This document shows positions 12,201-24,150 of a stretch of 64,000 bases of DNA, piece by piece; within the stretch, counting starts at the first letter, position 1, and each line of letters begins with the position of its first letter. The stretch spans positions 6,514,491 to 6,578,490 of the forward strand of contig NC_051092.1 of NCBI RefSeq assembly GCF_901709675.1. Direction: 5' to 3'. This DNA comes from Syngnathus acus. Lineage: Eukaryota; Chordata; Actinopteri; Syngnathiformes; Syngnathidae. A program made the position numbers and the translations under genes. The notes beneath the pieces are model-generated. The model had not been told where the DNA came from. It made no database searches and worked only from the letters and a program-made list of their open reading frames with translations.

Positions 12201-15200
12201 TCTTGCATAAAACGAAACTGGAAAATAAAATGGAAAATAAAATAGAAAATAAGCTGACAATATTTTATATCTTTCTGGTGGCCCATGTTTGTTATTTATA
12301 ATTTGATGGCATGACATTTTTTCCAAATAACAGCCTCCAAGTGCACAACAGCTGCTGTTGACAGGGTTGACAACATTGTTGGATTTTAAACTTTTGGATG
12401 TTTGTTTTTCCTCTACACATGAGAGTCTGTCTTTCTACTTAGATGTTCCCCAATCTAGCAGAGGGAACCAAAGAGAGACCTCTTGATGAACCCAAATCCA
12501 GCCTTACACGGCCTGTCTTTGGCAGCCTTCAGAGCTCGGCCGTTTCTCAGAGCAAAATCCTGGACTGTCTGGAAGATACAACTGCTAAGACTAAACTGGA
12601 TGGTGAAATGGGAGGTCAGCCAACATAATATAAACAATGTGATGAGCATGTTTTATTATTTGTTCTTTTCAAGAATTTAGTACTGTACAGCATTTTAAGT
12701 CGGTTTGGGACATGCAAGAATTAAGGGTTAGGGGTCAGCGTTAGATAAAAGATAAAATACAGAAATAGTATTTTTTCCGGACAGACAGGCCGTATTTTTA
12801 TCAAAACTTGAAGCCTTGTTATTTGTACTTACACATTGTGCTTTCCTAGGAACACCAAAGCTCTATGGGAAGTGTGAAATTCAGCTCCAAGTTCAATGTG
12901 AGGAGCCCTTTTCAATTAGGTCACCCAAAAAGGTCCTGGGACTCTTGCGAACAATGGACAATGATGATATCGTTGTGAATAAACACAAACGCACCTCAAG
13001 CACAAGTGGACAGCTCTCCAATGAAGTGTCAGATGTGACTTGTACTACTTCTGCTCATGAGTTGGCCATCAGTGAAAGCAGAGTGGATGGAATAAACATA
13101 TCAAACTCAGACAACATGTCAAGCCATTACCTACTAACCAACAACAGAAATAGCGTCCAGGGGAAGATAAGCGCAAGTGGAACAGACTGTAGTGGAATGG
13201 ACAAAGTGAATAACGCAAGGAACAATAGAGATAAGGGGCACAGAAGTGAAAGTCAGCAGAGCAGTGCTGAAGATGTCATGGAAGAGAGATGTACTGGAGA
13301 GCAGAACAAGACTCTTTTTTTGCAAACAGCAGACAGTGGAAACAGTCAAGAACACGGCAAAATTGATGCACACAAAACAGAAACGACCAAAATAACTGCC
13401 CAGTTTAGGGATGCGGAGAAGAAGGAAGGACAAACAGAAACAGAGAAAGAGGCCCAGACAACTTGTGATCCAAAGATCAAATCCCCATCGGACGTTGACT
13501 TTGTGGACATCAGTGAGAAAATAAGCATTGTCTGTGAGGCAGACTGCTATCAAAAAGACACAGAGAAAGCTACAGACCACAGCTCTGTTAGCATGAGAGA
13601 AGAGAAGCGACTTTACAACCTCAACAGTTCTCCAGACCAAAGTCTACATAATAAATCTATTTTAATTGTGCAAGAGGCTCAATGCTCAAGTCAAGTTGAG
13701 GTCCAAACCAACGCAGAGACAGTCAAGTCTTCACCAATTGCACCTTATCCACTAGTTGAGAAAATCACAGAAGTGACGAGATTGGAGGAATCAACAGTTA
13801 ATGTTGGAACTACCTCTTCTGACCTTCTCAGTCTGTCAGCAGATTCAGTCAAAAATCAGGCAATGAGAGAACCTATTCGTACTACAAGCAACGTGACTCC
13901 CACAGATGAAATGAGTGGTACAAACACAAATGAGATGTTCAAGAAAACCATTGTTGACACCGAGGTTGGATGCCATAATATGGGTGCATCTGAGTCTGCA
14001 AATGGACTAATGGAGGTTTTTGAAAGCGATGCACACGTGGAGATCTGTGAGATGACCCCTCAGGCAGAACCTGTCATTAGTGATGGTGATTTCAATAGTT
14101 CCATTTCTGACACAGACATTACAGAGGATTCTCATCAACCCAAAAGTGGTGAATTCCCTGAGGTTAGCACATTGAAATGCAAACTGCAGCCTGTTGTAAA
14201 AGATGTTTCCAACCCAAACATTGCAGTGGATTCAAACTCTGAAAATGTCCTGTTGGGGTCTGAGCGACCAAAAAATGGTGAAACATCTGAGGTTGAAACA
14301 TCAACATGCCAAAAGGAGCCTGGCGTAAAAGAAGCCCTTGGTGATGTAAAGCGACTGTCTTTGCCCAATTTAAAGACTTACAGGCTGTCATTTGACTGGG
14401 GTGGCCCGATGAAACAGACGGTTCTTCCCACCATTACCTCTGACTCCAACCTGCTGCCAAATGTTCAGGTACGCATTCTAGAAAAGGTCAAAATTGAGCA
14501 ATTTGTTGTACTTAATTAAGTTTTTGGGAGGATATTACTTTAATTACTGTATCAGCAGTATTTATGGCTGTCCACATACAGTATCTTCTGTTTGGCAAAC
14601 TGCAGATGCTTTAATACCTAATACCAATACTGTTTTTTGCCTTCTTATATCTCAACCAACATAGTTTTAAAAGTAAAATTGGGAAGCGGTTTACAGTCTT
14701 GGATGAGCCAAAATGGTAGTAAAAATGACACTGCACCATGTAAAATACCAAAAGTTAGTCAAAAAAAATGAGAAGAGAGAAGCATTGTTGTTACATTTAT
14801 ATATATTTCCGGGCACTTATATTGCATATACTTTATTCAGAGAGATCAAATCAAAATGTTCCCAAACAAACATTTTCTGTTGAATGGAACCAACAGAACA
14901 TGTTCAGTAAAAGATTGCAAAAACAGCACATGGAATAAAATAAAATCCTCCTAATGTGAGATAACAGGGGACCTCCATTGCATTTTGAGGTCCCTTTATT
15001 ATGCAGTGCTTGCCACATCCTCGAACCACTTTCTGAAGGGGTCACGTCTTCTTTTGAAGTAAATGCGTCAACTGATGGAATTTGAATGACTCTGAGTTTA
15101 ATGATGAATTAAACCTGCCAGGCTACCAGAGAAGGGGCTCGGTGGTTCGTGTCCAGGAGAGAGCAAACAATGAAAGAAATTATCGAATGTTACTTTTAAG

Positions 15201-18041
15201 TACAGTAAAATGATGAATTATTTCAATCAATAGTTTTTCATTTCAAGATACCACCACAGTCAAAGGCAGGAGGTATACAAAACAATTGTTTGGATAACAA
15301 TTAGGCATTAAATATATTTTGGTCGATGAGATACAGGTTTGATTTTGATGTCATTAACCATTTCGCCTTGGTGTGTCTTCAGAAGTCTCCTGTGTCTGGG
15401 CAAAATGCAAGTGCTTCTCATGAGATACTCACACAGTCTCACTGCACATTTCTTAAAAGCCAGCCTAGTAAAGGTAAAACCTGAAAAGAATTAGATTATT
15501 GTCTCATAACGACATGTTTCACTGTTCTCACTGCAATATCTCACTTCATTCCTCTCAGAACCATTCAGAGTGTCTGACCTGTTGAAGGCCTCCAACGTCT
15601 CTGCATCCACAGGATTTGGGAGGAAACATAAGATGGGAGAGTGGAACGTTTGCGGAGAGGGCGTCAGAGAAACAGTAGTAACAGATGTTAGTTACAGAAA
15701 CTTGATACTCTCGTAGCGTTTTGTCTAAATAAGGCTACAACTTCTAACTCATAAACAACATTGAGCACCTACTTACTGCCGTTGTCCAAAATTAGTTGTG
15801 AATTATCTATTGCACAAGGAAATACAGTAAATTGCCACAGTTGGATTTAAATGTGAGACGTGAGCTGCCTCAGATGACATTGCCGTATATATGCCATATT
15901 TTTCTCTATTTAATAAGTATCAATGTATTGCTTTACAAGTTTCCCATAAGGTTGCTCAAATTTGAAACCGTTTTTCTAATAAGATTTTATGGAAGTAGAA
16001 ATAATCCATTCCAGGGTCAAACTGTCTTTACTGAAAAGAGTTTTTGGCAAGCATACAACCATGGTTTTAGTAAAAATTTTATCAGTATACAAATGGAACA
16101 AGCAGAGCATTGATGGACTGACTGACTGGACAAGTGATTATATTATGAGTAAAGACAGACTGACTATGACGGAAGGGTGCCAAGGTCACAAAGGAAGGAT
16201 GGCAAAATTTTGTTGCCCACCTTGTAACAAGTTATCTATATTGTTATTCTTATCACGGGTAATTTAAAACTTAGCAATTCTAAGCATTCTTCATTGTATA
16301 CAGTGTTCCCTTGTGAGATCACGGTTCCCCTTTCGCGGCCTTGATTTTATGCAGATTTTTTTAGGGGGTGTCAGCATAGCTTACTTTTTATTTGTTTTTA
16401 TTATTATTTATGTATTTTACAGTGTAGCAATGGTAAATAACAAATGGAGTGCACTTATATGGTGTTCAGAAACTCAGAATGTTATTCTTCAAATGTGCTG
16501 TTGAGTCATTCAGTTGAGTCGTATAAGGCAGATAGTAAACAGTTACATTCAGAAATGGTGAGGTGAGGTGAGCGCTTAGCCACCGACCACATGACAAGGG
16601 TAATGAAAGAATGGCAAAAAAGTTTGTTAAAGTTAGTCTTAAAACGAATTACCTGAGGGTTAGAGTTCGAAAGATAAAGAAGACGATGACAACCTCAAAG
16701 ACGAAGACGATGAAGAAGTAGAAGACGACAATAAAGAAGGGACTCATGGCCACCAACTTTTGTTTAGCACAACAAGGGTTGAAAGTCAAATTAAAATGCA
16801 GTATGCAATCATTCGATATGGGCAAGTCACTGGAACAGAGCAGATTGAGTACAGGCACTTTCGCATCAAAGGTTACATGTACAATAGCCGGACAGAAACC
16901 GGTGCCTGGCAAATCTCCTACCACATGATGACATGTAATGAGAATTACTTTATCAGCTTTTGTGGTCAGATAACAGCAGATAAACTACATCTGGTCAAAA
17001 CTTTACACTCCACTGAAGATGTGAAGTGGATCACTTTGGTTGAATGTTAAATCATGTTTATTGACTGATGCGTCGGTCCTCATACATCCTGTAGAAAAGC
17101 TAAAGAAGAATCGAAATACTGGCTACCACAAGGAATTTGTGCAATTGTGTCATGTGTCCCTCCTTTCTTGCTTTCTCCCCACTCTTACTTAGTCTTATTT
17201 CATCATCTCACTTTGCTCCCACTCCTACTTCATCATCTGTCCATCAGTCGTCAATTTTCTTTTGTCCTCCCATATTCTGTCAGTATTTTTTCTTCACTGT
17301 TTCACACGCTGCTATGTACTCTTCTGTTACAATCACTATAAAATATCACTGTGGTTTATAAAATCCAGATGCAGGCTGTTGAGGGAGATATAGTGCAACA
17401 CTTTGGATGTGTGAGGAACAAACTACTATGACAAAAACTGTAGTCAGCTAAATTCTTCATTCTACGTGGATTCTATATTATGGGAACTTCATATGAGCTC
17501 AGTCTAGGCCTGGTTTTTCTCTTCGAGCTGCCCAATCTCTGTTCATCAGTTAAAATTTCTCAAGAGGCCTAAATGAGTTGTCTTTTTTAGAGACTACTGT
17601 TTTATACGACATGGGAATTCAAGATTCTCTTTGTGTGTGTGTGTGCGTGTGTGTAGGAAAGCAGAGTTCCATTGTCTGCCCCTTCTTGTCAAGTCTTCAA
17701 CTCTTCCAGCACGTGGCATTTTGGGTATGTCTATTCCTATGTCCTATATCCGCTGCTGTTAGTTGTAATCTAATTGAACGTGCTTTCATTCACAACATTG
17801 TACGGCCTGAAATCTATTTCTACCGCTGAAAGTAATTTCTGCCATGTCTTGTTTATTTTTGTTTCCCCTCTTCATGCAAAATAGAATTCCTTTGCCCACT
17901 GTAGCTCCAAGATCCGATGCTGAGTTGGAACCTCTGTGCTCTCAGGAACAGTCATCATTCAGATCTCAGATCTCAAAAATTGAAGAGTTCTTAAAATCAG
18001 AAACGTTCCACCTGTCCAAGCGACCACGCACAGACCACTAA
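3237..18041 (+). CDS. ccdc73: coiled-coil domain-containing protein 73, complete (20 coding exons)
   Basis: Coding exons: 3237-3281, 4000-4110 (or from 3976), 5772-5843, 5941-6012, 6693-6722, 6885-6959, 7804-7842, 8556-8691, 9131-9210, 9344-9466, 9587-9646, 9822-9926, 11317-11367, 11523-11636, 12443-12614, 12850-14468, 15383-15473, 15559-15686, 17657-17724, 17885-18041. All have GT/AG borders and every phase joins, giving 1116 codons with stop (human CCDC73 is about 1080 residues). The first 14 exons encode a long coiled coil that tracks human CCDC73 closely, for example F-K-T-H-L-L-E-A-V-Q-E-L and G-K-Y-Q-F-I-S-E-L-K-E-K-E-I. The 1.6-kb exon encodes a polar, Ser/Thr/Glu-rich, probably disordered region. 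The extreme C-terminus keeps S-Q-I-S-K-I-E-E-F-L before a basic tail, as in human. Start choice: first ATG after the acceptor at 3203, short but in frame. The molecular function of the family is poorly known. The donor of the exon ending at 15686 is uncertain (15674 or 15677 also fit). Confidence 0.9.
3513..3800 (+). repeat. AT-rich interspersed repeat with CGATTAATC ends
   Basis: Begins GTGCAACGATTAACCGGTTG and contains GATAATCGATTAATC. Related text at about 23815-24150 ends AATCGTTAGTTGCAGCCC, the reverse of the start motif. Both share GACTGATTATC-like and AACTGAATCGTAATTAATTT-like blocks. This is a palindrome-prone dispersed element inside ccdc73 intron 1. No ORF. Confidence 0.5.
10787..11145 (+). 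repeat. dispersed fish repeat headed by CATCCATCC, near full length
   Basis: Lies in ccdc73 intron 12. Order of recognisable blocks: CATCCATCCGTTTTCTATAC, CGGGCAGTAGGCGGGGGACA, CTGAACCGGTTGCCAGCC, TGTGGGAGGAAACCGGAGTG, GGAGAACATGCAAACTCCAC, GTGCTAACCAGTGT and GCCGCC at the end. It is the most complete of several copies here (see 21373, 37005, 38835, 49933). Its superfamily is not certain from sequence alone. It is non-coding. Confidence 0.75.
12850..14468 (+). other. ccdc73: large internal exon of ccdc73
   Basis: A 1619-base exon open throughout, with acceptor TTTCCTAG and donor CAG|GTACGC. It encodes about 540 residues rich in Ser, Thr, Glu, Asp, Asn and Lys, with few hydrophobic runs, after the coiled-coil exons. 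Low complexity and charge suggest an intrinsically disordered region. Its last part (L-S-L-P-N-L-K-T-Y-R-L-S-F-D-W-G) is more ordered in composition. The antisense ORF of 168 codons at 13134-13640 is a shadow. Confidence 0.85.
17630..17656 (+). repeat. TG microsatellite ending in a splice acceptor
   Basis: A (TG)n run interrupted by CG ends in GTGTGTAG, which is the acceptor used for the ccdc73 exon starting at 17657. TG repeats next to acceptors can act as splicing regulators in other genes; here that is inference. Confidence 0.7.
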
Positions 18042-18253
18042 ACCAACACAAGATGTTGGTAATGCCTTAGTGCTTAAAATATTTTCATGTATTAAAAATT
18101 AATTGGTAAAATATATGTTATTATTAACTCAATAGTGTTCCCTGGGTTAATACTCCATGTCGTTTGCCTGTTGCACTTTTATTGGTGGTTCAAAGATGAC
18201 AAGGCAAGGGAAAAATATCATTCTTGTAAAAAATGTTCCGTATTTTTTTGCAA

Positions 18254-18259
18254 AATAAA
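18254..18259 (+). terminator. ccdc73: candidate polyadenylation signal of ccdc73
   Basis: AATAAA about 210 bases after the ccdc73 stop. A weaker ATTAAA lies near 18092. Downstream (18292-18350) is a TG-rich run, a plausible GU-rich downstream element. Confidence 0.5.
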
Positions 18260-18291
18260 TTACATATATTAGGGACAAATATGTATTTGCA

Positions 18292-18350
18292 TTTTGTGTG
18301 TGTGTGTTTGTGTGTGGGTGCGTGTGTGTGCGTGTGTGTGTGTTCACGTG
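18292..18350 (+). repeat. TG microsatellite
   Basis: Imperfect (TG)n with CG and GGGTG interruptions just after the candidate ccdc73 polyadenylation signal. Confidence 0.85.
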
Positions 18351-21300
18351 CGTGCGTGTCAATGGTTAATGTTAGTCACGGTTCCATTTGAAGCTTGCCA
18401 TTACTTTTACACAAATTGCTCGGAATAATAACCAGCAAATGCCAAGCTTTGTTGTTTGTTGTAATGGTGTTAATAGCTAATTAGCTGTGAGTCTTTAATG
18501 GCAAATGGGGTTGAATGTCTCAGAGGTGCTGTAACCAGTCACACCGTTAGTCTATGGTTAGGCAGGAGAAATAGAAAAAAAAAAACTATTAACATGGATT
18601 TAGAGGTAGCAATTAGCTCAGCCTACTTTGTTACGATTAACAAACATCAATTAACACACATTAAGTCAAATTAAAACATTCTAATTAGCCTCTTGTTAAC
18701 TTTATGTTCCCACTGAGCGAGTAACATATGGCCTCATGTTAGAATGAGCCATCGCACCACAGATAGTTAGCCACTAATTGCAGACAAATTGCTTGCCAGA
18801 TATAATAGTGAGGAATTGGTAATAGCTGCATAGCAGCTAAGATTTTGCTTAACAAATACTCAAATGTGGTACTAATCATAAAGTAGAGTATTTAGGGAGA
18901 CGATCAGAGATAAAATCCAAATTCCTACCCCCCAAAACCTTGGCATGCCACCAGACAGCATGGTTCTGTTTATTGCAAAAAGTTTTCACTCATCATTTCA
19001 TAGCTGTTTTAGCAAAACAATGTGCATTGATGACCGATGATCGAGATTGCCTTGTTACTTTTGTCACCTGAGGCGGTTATGCTTATCCTGTGTTATGAAC
19101 AGTACATTTGCTGCTTACTAGCATAACTATATTTTGGGAACTTTCTGACTGCCAGTGTATCAGCTACCAGATCTAAAAATCCTTTTGCCGACGTGAGACT
19201 CATTCTGCTCACTCATTAAAATTAATGGTGCATATTTTGATGGTTACCACAACGCATGGTCCGTCTTTCTGCACTTATTGCTAATGAATACATCTGAATT
19301 TTAATGCTCTCATAAAGACATCTGGTGCATTTCAGTGGCTTTGTCCACCACTGCTGACCCTTATCGTTATTGGGTGGTAGGGGGGTGGGTTGGTGGGTGT
19401 AAGTGGGAGAGGTGTGGAATGTTAAGTAGTTAATATTTTCACACACAGTTTGCTCTCACATCTAATTTCTTTATATTCCTTTGTTTCTCTCACACACATA
19501 CACACACACACTTGCGCACACACACCATGGATTATGAACTTGTGGTGCTTTGAAACAGTCAATTACCCTCTTGCTGGGGAGGATACCTGCAGTTAATTAC
19601 TGCTCAGTTTTTTATATGAAGAGTAAATAAGAAGACCACTGACATTCACATTCCATCAATGTGTCCCCTTGCACACACTCGTCTTTGTATTTTTTAAGTG
19701 GCGGTGCATAGCCGTATTGTGTTGCATACAGCAGAGGCACCATGCACCCTTAAAACTGAAAACTAAAATTTGGACTGACCCAGGCTGTTGGCACAAGTTT
19801 GACACAACTCTGGATTGTTTTGAGTTGCATCAAATCAGTTTAGGTCCAATTTGTAACCCAAATTGAGTTGTTTTCAACCCAACATTTTAAAGGTATGGGG
19901 AAAAACATTGCATGTTTATTGTATCAAAAATATTCATTTACAAGATGATAATATCCTCATTGACATTGTCAATTCCCCCTAGTGGCATCCCTGTTAATAC
20001 TTCTCAAATGGTACAATGTCAGATAATCAGCGTTCTCATGTTTTTAACGGCATAATCTTTGATACTGCTCTTGCATTTGATATCATTAGATTGTGCAAAT
20101 CGTCACAAAGCTGTGGTGCGTAGGTTTCATGTGGTACACAATGACTCAATGGTAAGGTTCACATTTTCCCCGGAAATCGGCTTACCAAAAACACGACATT
20201 CCTACCTCCTTAATATCACACCATACCCTTAACCATCCGCTAACCCAGTTCAAAGCCCGCTTCATGGTCACTGTTACGACAACCGTTTGGTCCTCCAAAA
20301 TATACAATGAATTTGTTCCAGACACATAAAAGGTACCCCTTTCATACAGATGCCTGCACAAAAATAGAGCAGTTAAACGTCACTTCTGATTTATTGCTTG
20401 ATTTTATTGAAATTCTGTACATAAGAAGGGAGTGAAGCAGTATATTTGTCAATCCTCCAGTTAAATGGGTCTCGGCACTAAACCTTGTTGAATATCCTGG
20501 GGTTATAGGGCCGTGTTTTGTCATATTATACCTCTTGCCGCAAAATACATCACTGTAAATAAAATGGGGAAGTCGTATTAAACGGCGCAGTAGACGGAGT
20601 GCAACCCTGGCACTCTGAGTGGACTCAAGAGTCTTAAACTGAAGAAATGCAGCTGCTCCTTTGGCCTTGTAAAATACTTGAATTAGAAGATTATAGTTGA
20701 GGGAGTGTTGAATGTTGTTATATCTTTTGTCCCATCCGGTTTCTTAATAACTATCTGACACTGTTAATGAATGAAACATTTGAAGTACGTTGTTCCTTTG
20801 TACCACAATGGTGTGAGTGAACTTGTCTCACGAGGCAGCTACTATAAGCATGTTTGTTAAGTATAAACAAATATGGTGTATGATGAGTGGCTGTAACCAT
20901 CACTTCACACTGTCTTCAAACATTAACATGTTTCTCATAACAAATAACATTTCTTTACTCATTATTATACTGAATTTTCTTATAGTAAGTCTATTGACTT
21001 GACTTTATTTTGGCCTTCCCTGATGGCAAATCATCAATACTGGAGTTTTGTCATTCTTGATCGAATATATCAGGCCTGGAGAATCATTTACGATAGAAAA
21101 TTTGGCCAATTGATGTCTGATCCAGGCATTAGACTGGGAGTTGATACAATAGCTCCCAGGTGCACGTCTCACTATGCGGCCTGTGGAAACCCAGGGAAGA
21201 TTCAAATGGTGGAAAAAAGTGAGTGAGTCATTATGGGTGATTACTCAATGCCTAGACTTAAATGACTAAAATGTTCATGCAGATGTACATATATCAATAT

Positions 21301-21372
21301 ATGATTTCATAGCACAGATAAAATTGCAAATGTCAATTACAGGTTAATCTAACTTTTCATGAGCCAGAACCT

Positions 21373-21590
21373 TATCCATCCATCCATCCATCCATCCATC
21401 CATCCATCCATCCATCCATCCATCCATCCATCCATCCATCCATCCATCCATCCATCCATCCATCCATCCATCCATCCTTCCACTTTCAACACCGCTTATC
21501 CTGTTCAGGGTTGTAGGTGATGCTGGAGCCTATCTCAGCTGTCTTCGGGCAAGTGGCAGACTACACCCTGAACTGAACAGTCGCAGGTAA
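21373..21590 (+). repeat. (CATC)n microsatellite heading a dispersed repeat fragment
   Basis: About 100 bases of nearly pure CATC, followed by blocks of the same dispersed fish repeat as at 10787 (ACACCGCTTATCCTG, GCTGGAGCCTATCTCAGCTG, ACACCCTGAACTG), then truncated. Confidence 0.85.
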
Positions 21591-23438
21591 GTCAGAACTT
21601 GCTGATCCATATTAGGATACATTTCCTAAACATTGAATAGTCTTGAAATTGTAATTGATTTTGAAATATGTGATTATCATGACATCACGCAGTCACTCAG
21701 GTTGAAAAAAAAAATAGTACCAGTAAGTAGCGTGTCATTGCACTTAAATTATCCTCCCAGGGGGGGATCACCATGATAGCAAACATACGTTTCTGATTTC
21801 CTGGGAAGGCTTTTACTTCTTATGGGTACACGATCCTCCCACAGATGGACACTGATACCTATATATCTGGAGGAATGTGCGTGTGTGTGTGCGCGTGCAT
21901 GCGTGTGTGTGTGTCTCCACTGCAGCATGCATGAGTGGGTTGCTCCTGAGAATGAAACCATTCGGTGATGGTGAAGAGGCCTTAAACTTTTAGGCCAGGG
22001 TCACCCACTCGTGCATGCACATGTAACTCAGTGTTCCTCATAGTCACAAACTTTTTCATTTAAGGGAGAGTTTATTAACCTGTTGATCCTTGGTCACGAG
22101 CTTTCCTGGTGTAGTATCTTCCCGTATGTATTCCTAAATGTTAATATTTAAATATCTTCAAATTTACTGAGTTCAGGACCTCACACGTGCACATGCTCAC
22201 TGGCCTCTTAATCGCTGACCCAAAACAACACGTCAAGCTCTAGTTCTGCCATAAAACGTAATTCGTTATTGCCTTTGAAATGTCAAAGACTTGAGACCTT
22301 TACTCTGCAGCAACACATTTATGATCCGTTTCTAAAGTTGAATCATGGCTTTGAACTCGCAGATAACGACTGCAGTGATTGGTCTTATTTATTCCATTTT
22401 GTTTTCAATGGGCGCAACCCGTGTGGATGAAATAGTAGATAAACAGAGACTTCAGGTAAGGTAGGGGTCACAGGTTTACCTACATGTTGTAAACTGCATT
22501 AGATTCTTGATAAGGATCCTTGGGGTAAACAAAGACAAATTTAAGCCTTTCTAAAGAGTAGAGGATTCACAAAGGAGAGAGTTTTGAGAAGGTTTGTAAA
22601 ACAATACTGGACAGAATAATGCTGGACACACAGGTGCTAGTTTATTATCATGAATACTCTACTTAATCATTCATGACTTGTGTGAATTACAAATCTTTTT
22701 TTTTAATTGTTGCAAAATCATGGCACGCTCACACCAAGTACAAGGTAGATGGAGGCTGTAGGTATAGAAATAGGTATAGGTATAGAAATAGGTATAGAAA
22801 TCCCACAAAATTGAATTGATGACCGTGGTAGATCAACATTTTACCTCCCAGGCTTGACTCATTTATAATAGTGAGGTTGACCTCACCTCTTAATCTGCCT
22901 GAATTCATTTCTCATTATTTAATCTCTTTTGAGTTACTTGCTTACAGACTCATACTGTGAGTTGTTATGGTTGCATATCACTCAACACAGCACTGGATAT
23001 TTAGCTTTGGGTGGTTGGGGGGGTCAACATGCCTACACTATACTTCACTCACATGGTGGATAAATGTTTTTCTTAATTCTATTATTGCGCCAAAACGCTG
23101 ATATTAGTTATCACCTCCAGAATTCTAGAAGATTTGAATTACACATTGAGCATCAGTGACATTTCTGATTGTGCCATCTACTTGGAAATACGTCTTGTGT
23201 ACGGCACTACTAAATACTGCAGACAGATCTGTGAGGTTGCACGAAAAGAAGACAAGAGAATGAAGAAAAGTAATAGTGGTTAAGAGTCGAAAGAAAAGTA
23301 ATGCTGCCAGTTTGTCAACATCTGATCAAGCATCAGAAAAGTTGACTTCAGGTTACTAGCTAATATTTGTTCAACAGCAGACCTGCTTACAAGTTGAGAC
23401 AGAATTTTGGGACAAGCAGGACAAGCAGGACAAAAACT

Positions 23439-23441
23439 GGT

Positions 23442-23472
<31 letters not shown>

Positions 23473-23512
23473 ATGGATGGATGGATGGTGGATGGATGGA
23501 TGAATGGATGGA
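23439..23512 (+). repeat. (GGAT)n microsatellite
   Basis: Tandem GGAT (about 18 units with one GGTGGAT interruption), the complement of the CATCC motif that heads the dispersed repeat. It creates artefactual ORFs with a W-M-D-G repeat in three frames. Confidence 0.9.
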
Positions 23513-23814
23513 ACTGCAAGCAATACATGTCATTCACCTATTTACCCTCAATCTGGATGGGGAAAAAAAATAAATTTGGCAAACCAATTGGCAACAAAAA
23601 AGTTCTTTGATGATTACGGTACACATATACTTCCATATAGAGTAGAATGTCAATATTTATCATACAGTCTGAAAAATATGGTAAGGAACTGTATAAATAT
23701 ATATTTTCATGGATTTGAATAAACATTTTACTGTGTTCATTACATTTTTATAACTTTATAATAAATGTTGTTCCTGTGTTTGGCTTCTTTATGATGTCGG
23801 TTACTTTTAATTTG

Positions 23815-24150
23815 CATTTATTTGATTAACAAATTAATCAAGTGTCCAAATGCTTTCAATTTCAGCTTCTTAACTGAAATATGATCCAATTTATGTAGTC
23901 ATTTATGATAGTGTACTGATTATCTTGGTGTAGAAACAAAATAATATTTTTGCTTTTACTTTGGGAAACATTCATGAACATTTCTGCTTAATTTATGACA
24001 TGTCACAGACTAAACAAATAACTGAATCGTAATTAATTTTTGTTTGAAATCATGTTTTTTCTAAAATAATGGAATGGAAATTTAAACATCGATTTAATGA
24101 TCTTTTTTTTATATTATATAAATAATAAATCGTTAGTTGCAGCCCAGGAC
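23815..24150 (-). repeat. AT-rich interspersed repeat, second copy, inverted end
   Basis: Shares TGATTATCTT, AACTGAATCGTAATTAATTT and AATAAATCG with the copy at 3513, and ends GTTAGTTGCAGCCC. It is strongly diverged, so the borders are approximate. Confidence 0.45.

Noticed and set aside
13134-13640. 168-codon minus-strand ORF with hydrophobic runs
   Set aside because: Antisense shadow of the large ccdc73 exon, whose plus-strand frame is longer and joins its neighbours.
16300-16380. Possible further hAT-type fragment (CAGTGTTCCCTTGTGAGATC)
   Set aside because: Only one diverged end is visible; too little to define an element.
23367-23610. ORFs with a W-M-D-G repeat
   Set aside because: Translation of the GGAT microsatellite in several frames.
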